In this document: in pieces, positions 10,370 to 22,612 of the stretch
Position numbering within the stretch: position 1 is the stretch's first letter
Layout of the letters: every line of letters starts with the position of its first letter
Assembly: GCA_028753945.1 (NCBI GenBank)
Contig: JAPNXP010000008.1
Location: 2,170,001 to 2,234,000 of the forward strand
Length of the DNA: 64,000 bases
Direction of reading: 5' to 3'
Origin: Hexactinellida sp. DTS-2022
Taxonomy: Eukaryota; Porifera; Hexactinellida
The notes under the pieces: generated by a model
Database searches by the model: none
Told to the model about the DNA's origin: nothing
What the model saw: the letters and a program-made list of their open reading frames with translations, nothing else
Program-made: the position numbers and the translations under genes

Positions 10370-12560
10370 AAATATTTATAAATGAACGAATGCAATTCTA
10401 TGGGTACTAAATGTGCACTTTTACGAAATCTAATTTTACCATCAAAAGGAACAGCCGTCAACTTCCTTAAAATCGAATTTGATCAATTTAGGAATTTTTT
10501 GATAGTCTCTTTTTCTAAAAAATAGATTTTATTGTTTTTCTGCTCATCAATAAATGTAAATGAACGAAGTTCAATTATAGGGGTACTCTCAAAACACCTT
10601 TTGCGAAATAGAAATTTTAGCAAGAAAGAAAACTTCTGGCACCGTCCTTAAACATCGAATTTTATCAATTTCGCATTTGTTTGACAGTGATTGCACAAAA
10701 ACATTCTTTTTCTTTATTTAAACCGTCAAAAGTGTCAAGACAGTGCCCCAGAAATTGAACTTCGTTAATTTGCGAACATTTAAATTTTAAGAGCATATAA
10801 AGAGGAAAAACATTTTTGGAGCTATGAATGCCAAAACCTCCCGGATTGATAAATTCGTCGTTGAAACACGTTGCGGGATGTTTCTTTTGCTGATAAAATT
10901 TTTTGTATCGTCAAAAGTGTCGAGAATATGCCTCAGGAATTGAACTTCGTTCATGTATAATCATTTGAGTGCTTAAAAACATGAAAAACATTTTTTCAGT
11001 TGAAATACTTCCAAGAAAACCCGAATTGATAAATTCGTGGTTTAAGGACGTTTCAGGGTGCTTCTTTAGATGAAAAAATATTAAATTGATAAAAGTGTCG
11101 AGAAAGTGCTCCATAAATTGCACTTAGATCATTTACATTCATTTAAGAGCTCAAAAAGAGGGAAAACCATTTTTGGAGCAAAGAATTTCATAAACTCCCA
11201 TAATTGATAATTTTTGAATTTAAGGACGTTTTCGACTATTTCTTTTTATGCAAAAATTCTTTAACGTAAAAGTGTCCAGACAGTACTCCTGAAATTCACT
11301 TTGTTCATTTACATTCATTTAAGAGATTAAAAAAGATATAAACCATTTTTGGATCAATGAATGTCAAAAAACTACCAAATTGATTAATTTCTGAATTTAA
11401 GGACGTTTCCGGATATTTCCTTTGATGCAAAAAATTCCTTTGTGTCAAAAGTGTCCAGACAGAGCCCCAGATATTGCACATCGTTCATTTACATTCATTT
11501 AAGAGCTGAAAACAAGAAAAGAATTTTTGTTGCAATGACCTTAAAATAACTCTCTAATCGATAAATTCGTGAATCTAAGGACGTTTCCGGCCAATTCTTT
11601 TGATGCGAAAGAAATCGCTTAGCGTTAAAGGTGTCCAGCAGAGCCCCAGAAATTAAACTTCGTTTATTTACATTGATTTAAGTACATAAAAACAAGAAAC
11701 ACCATTTTTCTTGCAATCAGTGTCAGAAACACTCAAATCGTTAAATTCGTGATTTTAATGACTTTTCGGTCTATTTCTTTTTATGCAAATATTCTATATC
11801 TTCTAAAGTGTCCAGACAGGCACCAGAAATTAACTTCGTTCATTTATAATCATTTTAGAGATAAAAACAAGAAAATCGATTTTTGTTGCAATGACTGAAA
11901 AGCGACTCTCAAATAGATAAATTGATGATTTTAAGAACGTTTCCGGATATTTCTTCTTATGCAAAAAATTAATAACGTCAAAAGTGTACAGGCAGTGCAC
12001 AAGAAATTGAACTTAGTTCATTCAAGCTTCATTTAAGAACTTAAAAACAAGAAAAACCATTTTTCTTGCAATGACTGAAAACAAAGTCTCAAATATATAA
12101 ACTCTTGAATTTTAGACCTTTCCGGCTATTTCTTTCATTGCAAAACATTCAGTATTGTCAAAAGCGTCAAACAGTGCACCAGAAATTTAAATTCTTTCAT
12201 TTATAATCATTTACAGCTTAAAAACAAGAGAAACCATTTTTGTTGCAATGACTGTCAAAAACTATCAAATCGATAAATTCGTGAATTTTTGGACGTTTCC
12301 GGATATTAATTTTTATTTACAAAATTCTTTATCGTCAAAAGTGTACAGACAATGTTCCGTATATTGCACTTCGTTCATTTGCATTCATTTACGAGCTCAA
12401 AAACAAGAAATACCTTTTTGTTGCAATGACTGAAAACAAAATCTCAAATAGATAAATTCGTGAATTTTTGGACCTTTCGGCTATTTATTTTTATGCCAAA
12501 AAATCATTATCGGTAAAGTGTCCAGACAGTGCACCAGAAATTAAATTCGTAGATTTGCAA
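10370..12560. repeat. 178-bp satellite, block 1, with an orientation switch
   Basis: The unit contains CTTCGTTCATTTACATTC, then AAGAGCTTAAAAACAAGAAA, then TTGCAATGACTGTCAAAAA, then AAATTCGTG and GGACGTTTCCGG. Successive ATTTACATTC anchors at 11131, 11307, 11487 and 11666 give spacings of 176-180 bp. The first two units (about 10370-10715) are in reverse orientation (AAATGAACGAA at 10380 and 10559). From about 10715 on, units are forward. Divergence between units is high and there is no coding potential. Confidence 0.88.
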
Positions 12561-13039
12561 TTAGTAGGGCAGATTAGCTAATGAATGTGGACATCCAGGA
12601 CCAAAGGACCAAATTTTTTCCACGTACAGACCATTGCTTGGGCACTCGATTTTTGGTAGGATCCACTTCCGCCGGATACATTATGACCTCCAGCATTCAC
12701 GAACTCATTTCAAATGACTTCGTATAAAGTTATTTTATACATAGTCGTTATCAGAACAGTGTGCGCTGTGGAAAAATGGGTCACTCGATAGGGCTGCTAT
12801 CATTTTTGAGAATGGAATGTTCAACATTCCACCGTTGTCAAGGAAACCTTTTTAATCTAATATGGTCATGTGACCCCTATAATTAACGGAAATTCTCTGA
12901 TGATTACGAATATCCTATTACCTGATTGGATTAATTATCACTTTAAAAGTTATATTACATTTGGTGGTTCCCAGGAGCACCAAATAATCAGCTAGAGAAA
13001 AGAGTGGTAAAGCAAGGTTGAAAGTTGAAACCTCTCTAA

Positions 13040-13225
13040 CCGAATATCAGTATTCATGAATAGTTGCCCTACCGATACGAATACTGATATTCGGTTGAGT
13101 AACCAAATACCAATACTGATATTTGGTTGAGTAACCGAATACGAATACTGATATCAGGTTTTTCAACCAAATTTCAACTATTTGGCAAATAATATTCGGT
13201 TCAACCAAATATATCAGTTTTCGGT
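13040..13225. repeat. ~33-bp tandem repeat (ATACTGATATTCGGTTGAGT)
   Basis: Degenerate units with ACTGATATTYGGTTGAGTAACC repeat about every 33 bp, with inverted (GAATATCAGTATTC) and direct copies. Confidence 0.7.
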
Positions 13226-13259
13226 TTCAACCTTGAGGTAAAGGTATTCGAAGAAAGGT

Positions 13260-13850
13260 TGCAAGTAAGAATGAAATTTGGCTGATTTCTTACGTGATCC
13301 TACTAATAAACAAGAACTGTTTGCATTTCTTTCCAACAAGATTGCCAATGTGAATTTTCTCGGAGCCAATTTTATCATCATCACGACTTGTGCCACAGCA
13401 ATTCTTCGAGGATTTAATCGTTCTATTGCACGGTGTGATCATGGGGAAGATGACACCAGACTGCTGATCCATTTACAGAATCCCCTTCTCAATAGCTGTA
13501 CCATGTGTCTAGTGCGCACAATTGATACGATGTAGTATTGGTGATCCTTGTTCGAAAGTTACACTACTTGACTACCATGAGCCAAGATGTGAACATTTAG
13601 GTTAGCTTTGGTACAGGAAATACCTTTTACATACTATCATATCAATGCAATCTACGAAGAACTAGGAAGGGAGAAATCTCTGGCCCTTCCTGTTTTCCAT
13701 TGTTTCACGGAATGTGATACTACATCTGCATTCTTTGGGAGAGGCAAGAAGTCAGCATAGGATGCATGGAACTGTTATCATGATGTGACTGTTGCCTTTA
13801 CCTACATGGCACTCAACCCTCATACAAAGTAGAATCCGATGTTCAGCATT
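13260..13850 (+). pseudogene. Fragment of an uncharacterised, possibly PIN/FEN-like nuclease gene
   Basis: Seen: WADFLRDPTNKQELFAFL near 13275-13330, DHGEDDTRLLIHLQN near 13435-13480, RTIDT near 13515-13530, then in another frame LPVFHCFTECDTTSAFFGRG near 13685-13745 and KKSA followed by a stop and DAWNCY. I recall an invertebrate gene family, often repeated in genomes, with the order E-A-D-T-R ... S-x-D-T-D-V ... F-T-G-C-D-T. The spacing of the acidic motifs resembles FEN/PIN nucleases, but that function is my inference. At least one frameshift near 13535 and an internal TAG near 13760 break it. It is enclosed by the inverted arms of the 12560-15137 structure, so it may be that element's own gene or a captured one. 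Confidence 0.6.
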
Positions 13851-13963
13851 TCTAGCTGGTGGAACGCTTCACTTTATTCTTTATGATAAAGCAAGACATT
13901 TGTAGTTTGTGGATAAAGCAAGAAAAGAAATGTTTTATTAGAGAAAACAATGAGAGAAACCGC

Positions 13964-14400
13964 TTCAGGGCCGGCGGAAGTAATTATAAAGTGGTCAGGC
14001 CATGGCTTGACCGGCTTAACTAGTTACGTAAGAGTGGTAAGGCTATTGGCCTGGCCACTTGCTGAAAGTGGTCAGGCCATGGCCTGACTGGCATGATCGC
14101 TAACGGCTCCGCTGCGCTTACCTGGAACAACTACTATAACAATCAAAACGAGTTGCATATCTTTCTGGAATATGGTGCACAAGTGAGCAAATTGAACAAC
14201 GGTGCTTACTCCAGAAGTTTTGGGCTGGACCAGTCCAGAGATGCAGCAGTCCGGAAATTTCATGGACCGGCCAGGACAATCATGATTTTTTTCTGGACAG
14301 TCAGGACCGTTCCAGACCGCATGATCAATATATTGGATTGGAAATATACCGGTCCAGACCGCACTTCAAAATAAGCGGACCAAACCGACATGAGACCGGT
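13964..14400. repeat. Simple repeats and one hAT-like terminus
   Basis: CAGGGCCGGCGGAAG near 13965 looks like the hAT end at 5787 but lacks a partner. GTGGTCAGGCCATGGCYTGAC occurs twice (near 13993 and 14070). GGTCCAGACC-type words recur near 14225-14360. No gene; the open frames here are chance. Confidence 0.55.
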
Positions 14401-15137
14401 CGTCCGATCTTGATGATAAAAGCCAATCATGAGTTCCTTTATGGAACAGTTCACCTGTGGCTTCAAAGGCATGCAGTGAATTAGTAAAATGTAGCTTCAG
14501 GAGTAGAAGTGAATGTGGCGGTAGATGCGCGTGCAGAAAAGCGCGTTGGAAATGCACATAATTTTGTAGTTGTAACTGTGAGAAGCAATATTTTTAGTGA
14601 CATGGTACGAACCATTATTTTAGTATTCCATTACAGTCTTAACACAATTCTCACTTTATACTTTAGTAGCTAATCATTAACCACTAAATGTAATATGACT
14701 TTTTAAGTGATATTTAATCCAATCTAGAAATAGGATATTCGTAATCAGCTTGGACTTTCCGTTAATTAAAGGGGTCACATGACCATAGTAGATTAAAAGG
14801 GTTTCCTTGACAACGGTGGAATGTTGAACATTCCATTCTAAAAATGATAGCAACCTCGTCGAGTTACCCATCTTTCGACAGCGCACACTGTTATGATAAC
14901 GACTATGTATATAATAACCTTAAACGAAGTCATTTGACTTGAGTTCGTGAATGCGGACTTTTGAACGAATAATATTAAAGTGACCATTTTGAAAATGCAT
15001 GATGGAGGTCATAATGCACCCGGCGGAAGTGGATCCTACCAAAAATCGACTGTCCAAGCAATGGTCTGTACGTGGAAAAAATTTGGTGCATTGCTCGGGA
15101 TGTCCACATCCATGCAAAATATGGGATTAAGCTGCCA

Positions 15138-16565
15138 TACTATATCATTTAACGCTACCTACGAGTACTATTTTGCCAATGGCTACAAAATCACAAAAAA
15201 ATTATTATTCGTCTATAGACGCTTGATTAAGCCCCCAAGGATATACAAAGGTCAAACGTACAAAATCTCGATTAATTTGACCTCTATAAGTACGATATTT
15301 GGGGTGCTGAGTGTACTTTTTCAGTGGTTCAGCACTTTCAGATGGATTGTTTGCTGTAACTGACGTGATTTTTTGTGATTTTCCTTGAATATACCTGGCA
15401 CATTAGATAGTCTGTGGGAAAAAAAAAATATTTAAAAAAATCATATAGAAAGAGAAAATTCGCAAAGTAAAGGCCATTATCTATCCTTGGGGTCCTATTT
15501 CTAACACACCCCCTCTGAATACATTTCTGAGAATCCCGTGCACCTAGAATTAAATTGCACTAGTGAAAAAGGCTCGCAATATACGACTTCCTATGCGTCC
15601 CTAATACATTTTGTGACCCTCAGACGCCCCGTTTTTTCTAATCACCATATATGGGCATGGATATGTGCCACATTTTGATGATTCAGCAATTTTGTATTTC
15701 ATGAACTAGAGAAAGCAGAGCTTAGCTCTAATCGATTATTCACATCAATATATCATGCATATATCATTGGAATAACAAATTGGACTATTTTCCAAATAGT
15801 TACCATGCTAAGAAGCCCATGCCCATATATGGAGGTGTCATGTGACCATCACAAACCATCGATCATGAAAATCAGAGCTGTACAAGAGCTTAGCTCTAAC
15901 TTGCTGACACTATCAGTAATCGTTTTCGAGGAATATGAACTGCTTCAATTATCTTCAAACCATTATCTGTAAGAAGTATTGAAGCTTTGTGCCACTATTG
16001 TGTCCTTCTATACCCTCTTCTCCAGATAAATATTACTAATACCGGCTGTGGAAAAAGCTAGAGAACTACGTGATTAATTATCGTATCAACTTGAAATTTC
16101 GGGTAGATGTAGTCTATATATATATATATAAATTACGTTCAGAGCATTTCCATACTTTTTTCTAATTTCGCAAAGTTGTATGTCCACATTTCTCAAAAAT
16201 AGGGAAATTCCATCGAAAAATTGACCTAAATTTTTGAATTCCTAATAAATAATATAAATTTTGATATTATTGGTGATTTTATCGTATACGCAAGTTGAAT
16301 CCATATTTATTTGACGAGTTATGAAGTAAACAAAGATTTTATAGTTATCATGTTTTTCTACTAGATATATCTATGGCTTATATTACATAGCAACGCTATA
16401 CATGTTTTCATTGAATATAGGCAAGTTTAAGAATGAAATCAATGATGTTAGTTATTTTTCAAATACTCTATAGTAAAGGTAAAGGAACTGATATACTAAT
16501 TGAATTGACATCGTTAATAGTTTTGATTTACCCATTACGTCACAGTCCTGACTAGTCGTAGGGAG
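15138..16565. other. Spacer without recognised gene
   Basis: It has a short inverted pair (CCATATATGGGCATGG near 15649; CCCATGCCCATATATGG near 15817) and a direct repeat AGAGCTTAGCTCTAA near 15718 and 15888. Together these suggest a small decayed inverted-repeat element. The rest is AT-rich. Confidence 0.5.
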
Positions 16566-17655
16566 CGTTAAGAGCTTAAAAACATTAAAAACCATTTTTT
16601 TAAAATGACTGTCAAAAAAGTTCTTTATAGTCAAAAGTGTCCGTCCATTCGTCTAGACCCCAGAAATTAAACTTCGTTCATTTGCATTCATTTACGAGCT
16701 TAAAAACAAGAAAAACCCTTTTGGTTGCAATGACTGTCAAAAAACTCTCAAATCGATAATACGCGAATTTAGGGACTCTTTGGCTATTTCTTCTGATGAA
16801 AAAAATTCCTTTGCGTTAAAAGAGTCCAGACAGAGACCATGATATTGCACTTCGTTCATTTACAATCATTTAAGAACTTAAAAACTAGAAAAACCTTTTT
16901 GGTCATGACTGTCAAAAAACTCTCAAATTGATAAATACGCGAATTTAAGGACTTTTCGGAAATTTCTTTCGATGCAAAAAATTCCTTTGCGTAAAAAGAG
17001 TCCAGACATAGACCATGATATTGCACTTCGTTCATTCAAAATCATTTATTAGCTTAAAAACAAGAAAACATTTTTTTTGGTGCAATGACTGTCAAAATAA
17101 GACAAATTGATAAATTCGTGGTTTAAGGACGTTTCAGTGTTTTCTTTGATGCTAAAAAGTATATATCGCTAAAGATCTACTGAAAGTACACTGGAAAAGC
17201 CATTCGTTCATTTACATTCATTCAAGAGCCTAAAACTAGAAAAGCATTTTTTGGTCCTTTGACTGTCAAGAAACTCCCAAAGTGATAAATTCGTGGTTTA
17301 AGGACCTTTCCGGCTGTTTTCTTTCATGTTAAAATTAAATATCTTTAAAGGTGTAATGAGATTATCCCAAGAATAAAACTTCGTTCATTTAACATCATTT
17401 GAGAGCCTTAAACTTGAAAAGCCAATTTGGAGCAATGAACTAAAACTTACAAAATTGATCAAAATCGTGAATTAAGGACGTTGCCGGCTGTTTCATTTGA
17501 TGCTAAAAACTATATATCGTTAATAGTGGGAAATCATTGCCAATGAACTTCCACTTCGTTCATCTACATTAATTTATTAGCTTAAAAACTAGAAAAACAA
17601 TTTTTTGGTGCAATGACTGAAAAATAAGACAAATGGATAAATTCGTGGTTTAAGG
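16565..17655 (+). repeat. 178-bp satellite, block 2
   Basis: About six forward units with the same landmarks as block 1 (CTTCGTTCATTT, TTAAAAACAAGAAAA, GCAATGACTGTCAAAA, AAATTCGTG, TTAAGGAC). Later units drift to GTTTAAGGACGTTTC and AAAACTAGAAAA, the form also found in block 3. This links blocks 2 and 3 across the 78-bp array. Confidence 0.85.
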
Positions 17656-19044
17656 GGCATCAATTTGGATCATCGTTGAAAAAGTTTGGACATGAATTTT
17701 TTGTATTATTGTTATATTTAGTGTGAAAATAGACCAAGATTACATATCAAAAATAATTTTTAAAAATTCTGGTTCAAAAGTAAGTGTTATTGACTATTTG
17801 ATTTGTCTAGAAAACTAAAAAAACATATAAAAATTATTTATAGGGACTTTGGGAGCACAGTTGATATTCTAGAGAGGTTTTTTTGCGCACCGTTTATGAT
17901 TAATGTGTATTTCTTAGTTGTGAACATAATATGGACTGTTGGTATTATAGAGAGGTACTTTTGCCACCGCTTCGGACTAATGTATTTTCTGGCTCGGGGA
18001 GCATAATAAACACAATAGTTATTCTAGAGAGGTACTTTTGCGCACCGTTTATGAAAAATGTATATTTCTTATTAGGGAGCAGAATAAGCACAGTACTTAT
18101 TCTAGAGGGGTAATTTTGCGCACCGTTTATGTCAATTGTATGTATATCAGTTGGGAACAAAATATGGACTGTTTGTATTATAGGGAGGTACTTTTAATGC
18201 ACCGCTTATGACTAACGCATATTCGCATTCGGGGGGAATATTAGGCACAGTTGTTAATATAGAGAGTTACTAGTTCCTCCGTTTATGACATATGTATATT
18301 TCGTAGTTAGGAACATAATATGGAAAGTTGTCATTATATAGAGGTACTTTTGCGCTCCGCTTAAACTAATGTATATTCTTAGTCGGGGAGCCTTATAAGC
18401 ACAGTTGTTATTATAAAGAGGTACCTTTGCGCACCTTTTATGACTAATGTATATTCTTAGTCGGGTTTAGATTGCCAGTCAACTCGTGCCTATTTCAACT
18501 CGTACCATACATCAACTCGCCCCAAATATCAACTCGTCCCATTCAACTCGTACCTAATCAACTCGTCCCAAATACCAACTTTTATTTGTACTATGTCAAT
18601 GGTCAACAGGGGCTTGACTAGTTAACCAAATTTAGGGGATGGTAAAAACTTGGATATATAAGAGGAGTAAATAAATATCAAGCCATAGTGTTCTATACAT
18701 ATAGAATGCAATGATCAAGCCTTCCTTTTTATATAAATTTATGTTTACCTCCCAAAATCATTAGAACAATGAATAATTTGTGGGAAACAACACCATTCGG
18801 TTAGTCGATGAAATTTTATGATACTTGAGATTAAAATGGAGCTTCCCTAATTCACGGAACCGAACGGACAAGTTTTTGAGAAGAAATTTCAAATTTGTTG
18901 CTTCATGCATTGCACACTTGGCCTTATAAATCACGCAATATTGTATCATAACGGTTTTCAAGCATTTGTTATGACATTTCACGTCGATGGTAAAACACTA
19001 AAAGAAATTTATTTTGGGTTCAGAAGAAAATATATTTATAACTA

Positions 19045-19948
19045 CAGTCAAACCTCCAATAGTGAACACCTCTCATTAGTGAACGCCTCCAAATAGTGAA
19101 CACTATATTCCGGTCCCAAATATTTCCCCATCAAATAATCTTAATAATAACCTCTCTTTAATGAACACCTCTATACTGTGAATAGTGAACACCTTATGTG
19201 AACATTTCCTATGTATCTCAATTAGAATGAACCTCTAATTAGTGAGCATGGGTCAGGTTTCTGATACATAATAATCGGTATTATATGGAAAGCGTGAAAA
19301 GATATATGTCATAGACTACTAATAAGTTATCAATGGGTATATTACGTACTAAGTAGTTTTGAATTACTCTATCAAGTCAGGTTAATTTATTCATCTAGAT
19401 TCTAAACGTAATGTCACTGAAAAGGAAAAATCTTACAATATCCGAAAAGCTCAATGTAGTATAATTTGCCTCAACCCATAGCCAGCGTGATGTAGCTAAT
19501 CGATTTGGCATATCTGTGGAGCCGTAAATAACATCCTTAAGAAGAAACAAGAAATCCAAATGGCTTGCAAAGAAAACAGTACTCCACAAATGAAGAGAGT
19601 TAGATTGTCTAGCCATTGCGAAGTAAATGATCTTATTTGGCAGTGGTTTGTTGTAATCAAGGCATTCAGTAATTACGACAGTCAGGTGTTTGAAGCCGCA
19701 ATGAAAGCTGAATCAGCATTCAAAGAGTTAATATTTAAAGGAACATGTCAAAGGCAGTCAAAACTCACTGATTATTTAAATATAATTAATTAAAAGCTAA
19801 ATACACAGTTAACATTGCATACTTAAATCATCGGCTTAATAAATGTTATTGTTATACTATTCCAATGTAACCTCTGATTAATGAACACCTCGCTATAATG
19901 AACAAAACTTCCGGTCCCGAGGGTGTTCACTATAGAGAGGTTTGACTG
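19045..19948 (+). mobile_element. Deleted Tigger/pogo element
   Basis: 904 bp. The ends CAGTCAAACCTC and GAGGTTTGACTG are inverted and flanked by TA (19043-19044, 19949-19950). Subterminal repeats of TAGTGAACACCTC lie at both ends. It carries remnants of the transposase ends only. Confidence 0.88.
19411..19793 (+). pseudogene. Tigger/pogo transposase, N-terminal CENP-B-type HTH plus C-terminal tail
   Basis: From ATG 19411: MSLKRKNLTISEKLNVV, a stop, then SQRDVANRFGIS near 19483-19518, ILKKKQEIQMACKEN near 19530-19575, and EVNDLIWQWF near 19620-19650. This is the CENP-B/pogo DNA-binding layout. It jumps to a short tail (QRQSKLTDYLNIIN) ending at 19793. The whole catalytic DDE region is missing, so this is an internal deletion derivative. 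Stops and frameshifts lie in the HTH part. Confidence 0.78.
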
Positions 19949-21556
19949 TACCATAAAGTTTTACCGTGTACCATTTGGAAAACGTCGTGTACATTAGATA
20001 TACTCCCGGAAAACTAAAGGTCATTAAGGATTAAACAGATGTGCTCAACTACTCATCTAGCTAGATATCATAATATATCATAAATATGTTATTGTTGCTC
20101 ATCATTATAAAAAAACGATCTCATTATTTAATATTAATATCAAGTTAATAATTAATCAAATTGGGAATAAGTTGATGAACAAGGTTCTTATAGAATAGGT
20201 ACGCGTAAGAGTTGTCCAAAATAACATTCACGAGTTGACCAAAAAAATCGGAAGAGTTGCCCGAAATAAGAGGTACGAGTTGATCAAAAAAATTGGTACG
20301 AGTTGACCAAAGAAATTGGTACGAGTTTACCAAAATTAAACACCATTAGTGCCTAAAATAGGCACGAGTTGACTAAAAATACTAGGGACGAGTTATCTAA
20401 AAAAATAGGTACGAGTTGACTAAATAATAATGGACGAGTTGAAATAGGTACGAGTCGACTGGATCCCGGGTTTACAATAAGCACATTTGTTATTCTACAG
20501 AGTTACATTTGCTTCAGTTTATGACATATGTATATTTCTTAGTTGGAAACATAATATGGAGTGATGTTATTATCCAGTGGTACTTTTCCGCACCGCTTAT
20601 GACTAATGCATATTCTTAGTCGTGTATATAATAAGGACATTTGTTATTCTAGAGAGTTACTTTTGCTTCAGGTAATGACATATGTATATTTCTTAGTTGG
20701 TAACAAAATATGGAGTGTTGTTATTATTCTGTGGTACTTTTGAACACCGCTTATGACTAATGTATATTCTTAGTCGGGGGGCATAATAAGCACAGCACTA
20801 ATTAAAGAGAGGAACTTTTCCGAACCGTTGATGACTAATGTATATTTCCAAGTCGGTGGCATAATATGAACAAATGATATTCTAGATAGGTACTTTTGCG
20901 CACCGTTTATAACTAATGTATATTCTTAGTCGGGGAGCATAATATGCACACTTGTTATTATAAAGAGGTAACTTTGAGCACCGATTATGACTAATGATAT
21001 TTCTTAGTCGGTGAGCCTAATATGCACAGTTGTTATCATAGAGAGGTAACTTTGCTCACGTTTTATGACTAATGTATATTCTTAGTCGGGGAGCATAATA
21101 AGCACAATTGTTGTTATAGTAGGTACTTTTGCGCATCGTTATGACTAATGTGTATTCTTTTCGGGGAGCATAATACGGACTTTTGTTATTATCCAGTGGT
21201 ACGTTTGAGCACCGTTTATGACTATGTATAATCTAAGTACGTATCATAATAAGCACAGTTGTTATTCTAGAGAGGGCCTTTGCGCACCTTTTATGACTAA
21301 TGTATATGAAATATTCGGGAATATAATATGGACTGTTGTTATTATAGATAGGTACTTTTACGGAACGGGTACGAGTAATGTATATTCTTAGTCGGGAACA
21401 TAAAATGCACACTTGTTAATCTTAGAGAGGTACTTTTGCGCATTGTTTATGACTAATGTATATTCTTAGTCGGGGAGCATAAAATGCAGAGTTGTTATTC
21501 TAGAGAAGTAAATTTGCGCACCGTTTATGACTAATGTATTTTGTTATTCTGTAAGC

Positions 21557-22120
21557 ATATATCTATATATTAAAAGAGCAATTGTTGTAAGTGTGTTTGT
21601 TTGTTTGTTTGTCCAGAATTAATAGGAAAGACTACGAGTCCCAGAAAGCTGAAAATTTGAATACAAGGGTAATTTTGTATTGAGACAACGATCTATTGGT
21701 TTTTGAAGAGAAATATTCACATTTGAAGGTGACAAAAAATGTTTGCCAATTAAATTCGAGGGTTTGATGGTATGAATTAGCAGATTTCATCAATTAGTAT
21801 AAATAGATTGTGCATAATAGAAATATTTTCTGAGGCTCCAATTTGATTGATTGAAAATTAATTTATATAACCAATCAATCATTTGTCTATTCTATTGCCA
21901 GTTGTTCTTTAGTATTATTTTGATTCGAGCTTTCTTATCGTGCAACTGAAATTTATTGGCTATTAAAACTCATTATTAATGTGATTGCTTTTGGGGAGGG
22001 AAAGGCCGCGAAGCGGCCGTTAATTGTATTGCGTAGTGCCTAACACGAACGAACAAAAGTCGCGAAGCGACTTTTGTGAGAGTGATCTGTCGCGAAGCGA
22101 CCGAGACCGAAGGGCTCGTG
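21557..22120 (+). mobile_element. Hairpin-ended repeat, copy 1 (possible Helitron-like)
   Basis: It interrupts the 78-bp satellite. It starts near TCTATATATTAAAAGAGC and ends near GGGCTCGTG. The last ~115 bp (22004-22120) fold into successive mini-hairpins: GGCCGC-GAA-GCGGCC, AAAAGTCGC-GAA-GCGACTTTT, GTCGC-GAA-GCGAC. A GTTTGTTTG run lies near the start. TCTATATATTAAAAG plus 3' hairpins recalls Helitron termini, but the expected CTRR 3' end is not clear. Related 3' blocks occur at 32132, 40937, 51952 and 52751. Confidence 0.6.
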
Positions 22121-22439
22121 TTATTAAAGAGAGGTACATTTGCAAACCGTTGATGACTAACGTATATTCTTATTCGGAGGGAAAAATAAGAACAGTGGTT
22201 ATTCAAGAGAAATAAATTTGCGCACCGTTTATGACTAATGTATATTTCTCAGTCGGGGAGAATAAGAAGCACAGTTGTGAGCCTAGACAGGTAAATTTGC
22301 GCACCGTTTATGACTAATGTATATTCTTAGTCGGGGAGCTTAATAAGCACAGCAGTATTTAAAGAGAGGTACTTTTCCGAACCGTTGATGACTAATGTAT
22401 ATTTCTTAGTCTGTGGCATAATATGCAAAAATAATATTC

Positions 22440-22612
22440 TAAATCAAGGAATTATCCAGGAGCGCGAGACGCTTCTCTAGGAGCATGATTTTTGGAAAAT
22501 TTGAATTTAGTAGCGAGAAAATTTGGAATCCTCTCCTATACCGTAACATTAATTTGTGATTTAGGCGTATGAAAATTGGATCATACCAGGATTAGGAGCG
22601 TATTTACAAATG
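22440..22612. other. Unidentified insert in the 78-bp satellite
   Basis: About 170 bp unrelated to the satellite, with CCAGGAGCGCGAGACGC near its start and ACCAGGATTAGGAGCG near its end. No clear inverted ends or TSD. Confidence 0.4.

Larger units (their letters stand above)
12560..15137. mobile_element. Long inverted-repeat structure (~400-bp arms) around a nuclease-like gene fragment
   Basis: The left arm, about 12560-12970, is repeated in reverse complement at about 14680-15137. Shared landmarks are AGTGGATCCTACCAAAAATCG, GGAATGTTGAACATTCCA, GTGTGCGCTG and GATGTGGACATCC. The right arm carries an extra ~40 bp near 14960. The outermost matching sequence is AGTAgGGCAGaTTA on the left and its inverse on the right. 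No clear TSD is seen. It sits within the 178-bp satellite domain and encloses the pseudogene at 13260-13850 and other repeats. Confidence 0.75.
18470..20466. mobile_element. Non-autonomous element with CAACTCGT subterminal arrays
   Basis: The ends GATTGCCAGTCAACTCGTGCC and GGTACGAGTCGACTGGATCC are imperfectly inverted. They are flanked by a perfect 8-bp TSD, CGGGTTTA (18462-18469, 20467-20474), within the 78-bp satellite. Each end carries about seven to twelve copies of CAACTCGTNCC-type words, inverted between ends (about 18480-18570 and 20210-20460). An 8-bp TSD fits hAT or P superfamilies. A Tigger-type element is nested at 19045-19948. Confidence 0.8.

Noticed and set aside
14093-14557. 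Overlapping open frames on both strands near 14.1-14.5 kb
   Set aside because: They lie in GGTCCAGACC-type repeats and show no protein motif.
21557-22120. Confirmed Helitron
   Set aside because: The 5' TCTATATATTAAAAG and 3' hairpins are suggestive, but no CTRR end, clean A^T target or Rep/Hel gene could be shown; left as a possibility.
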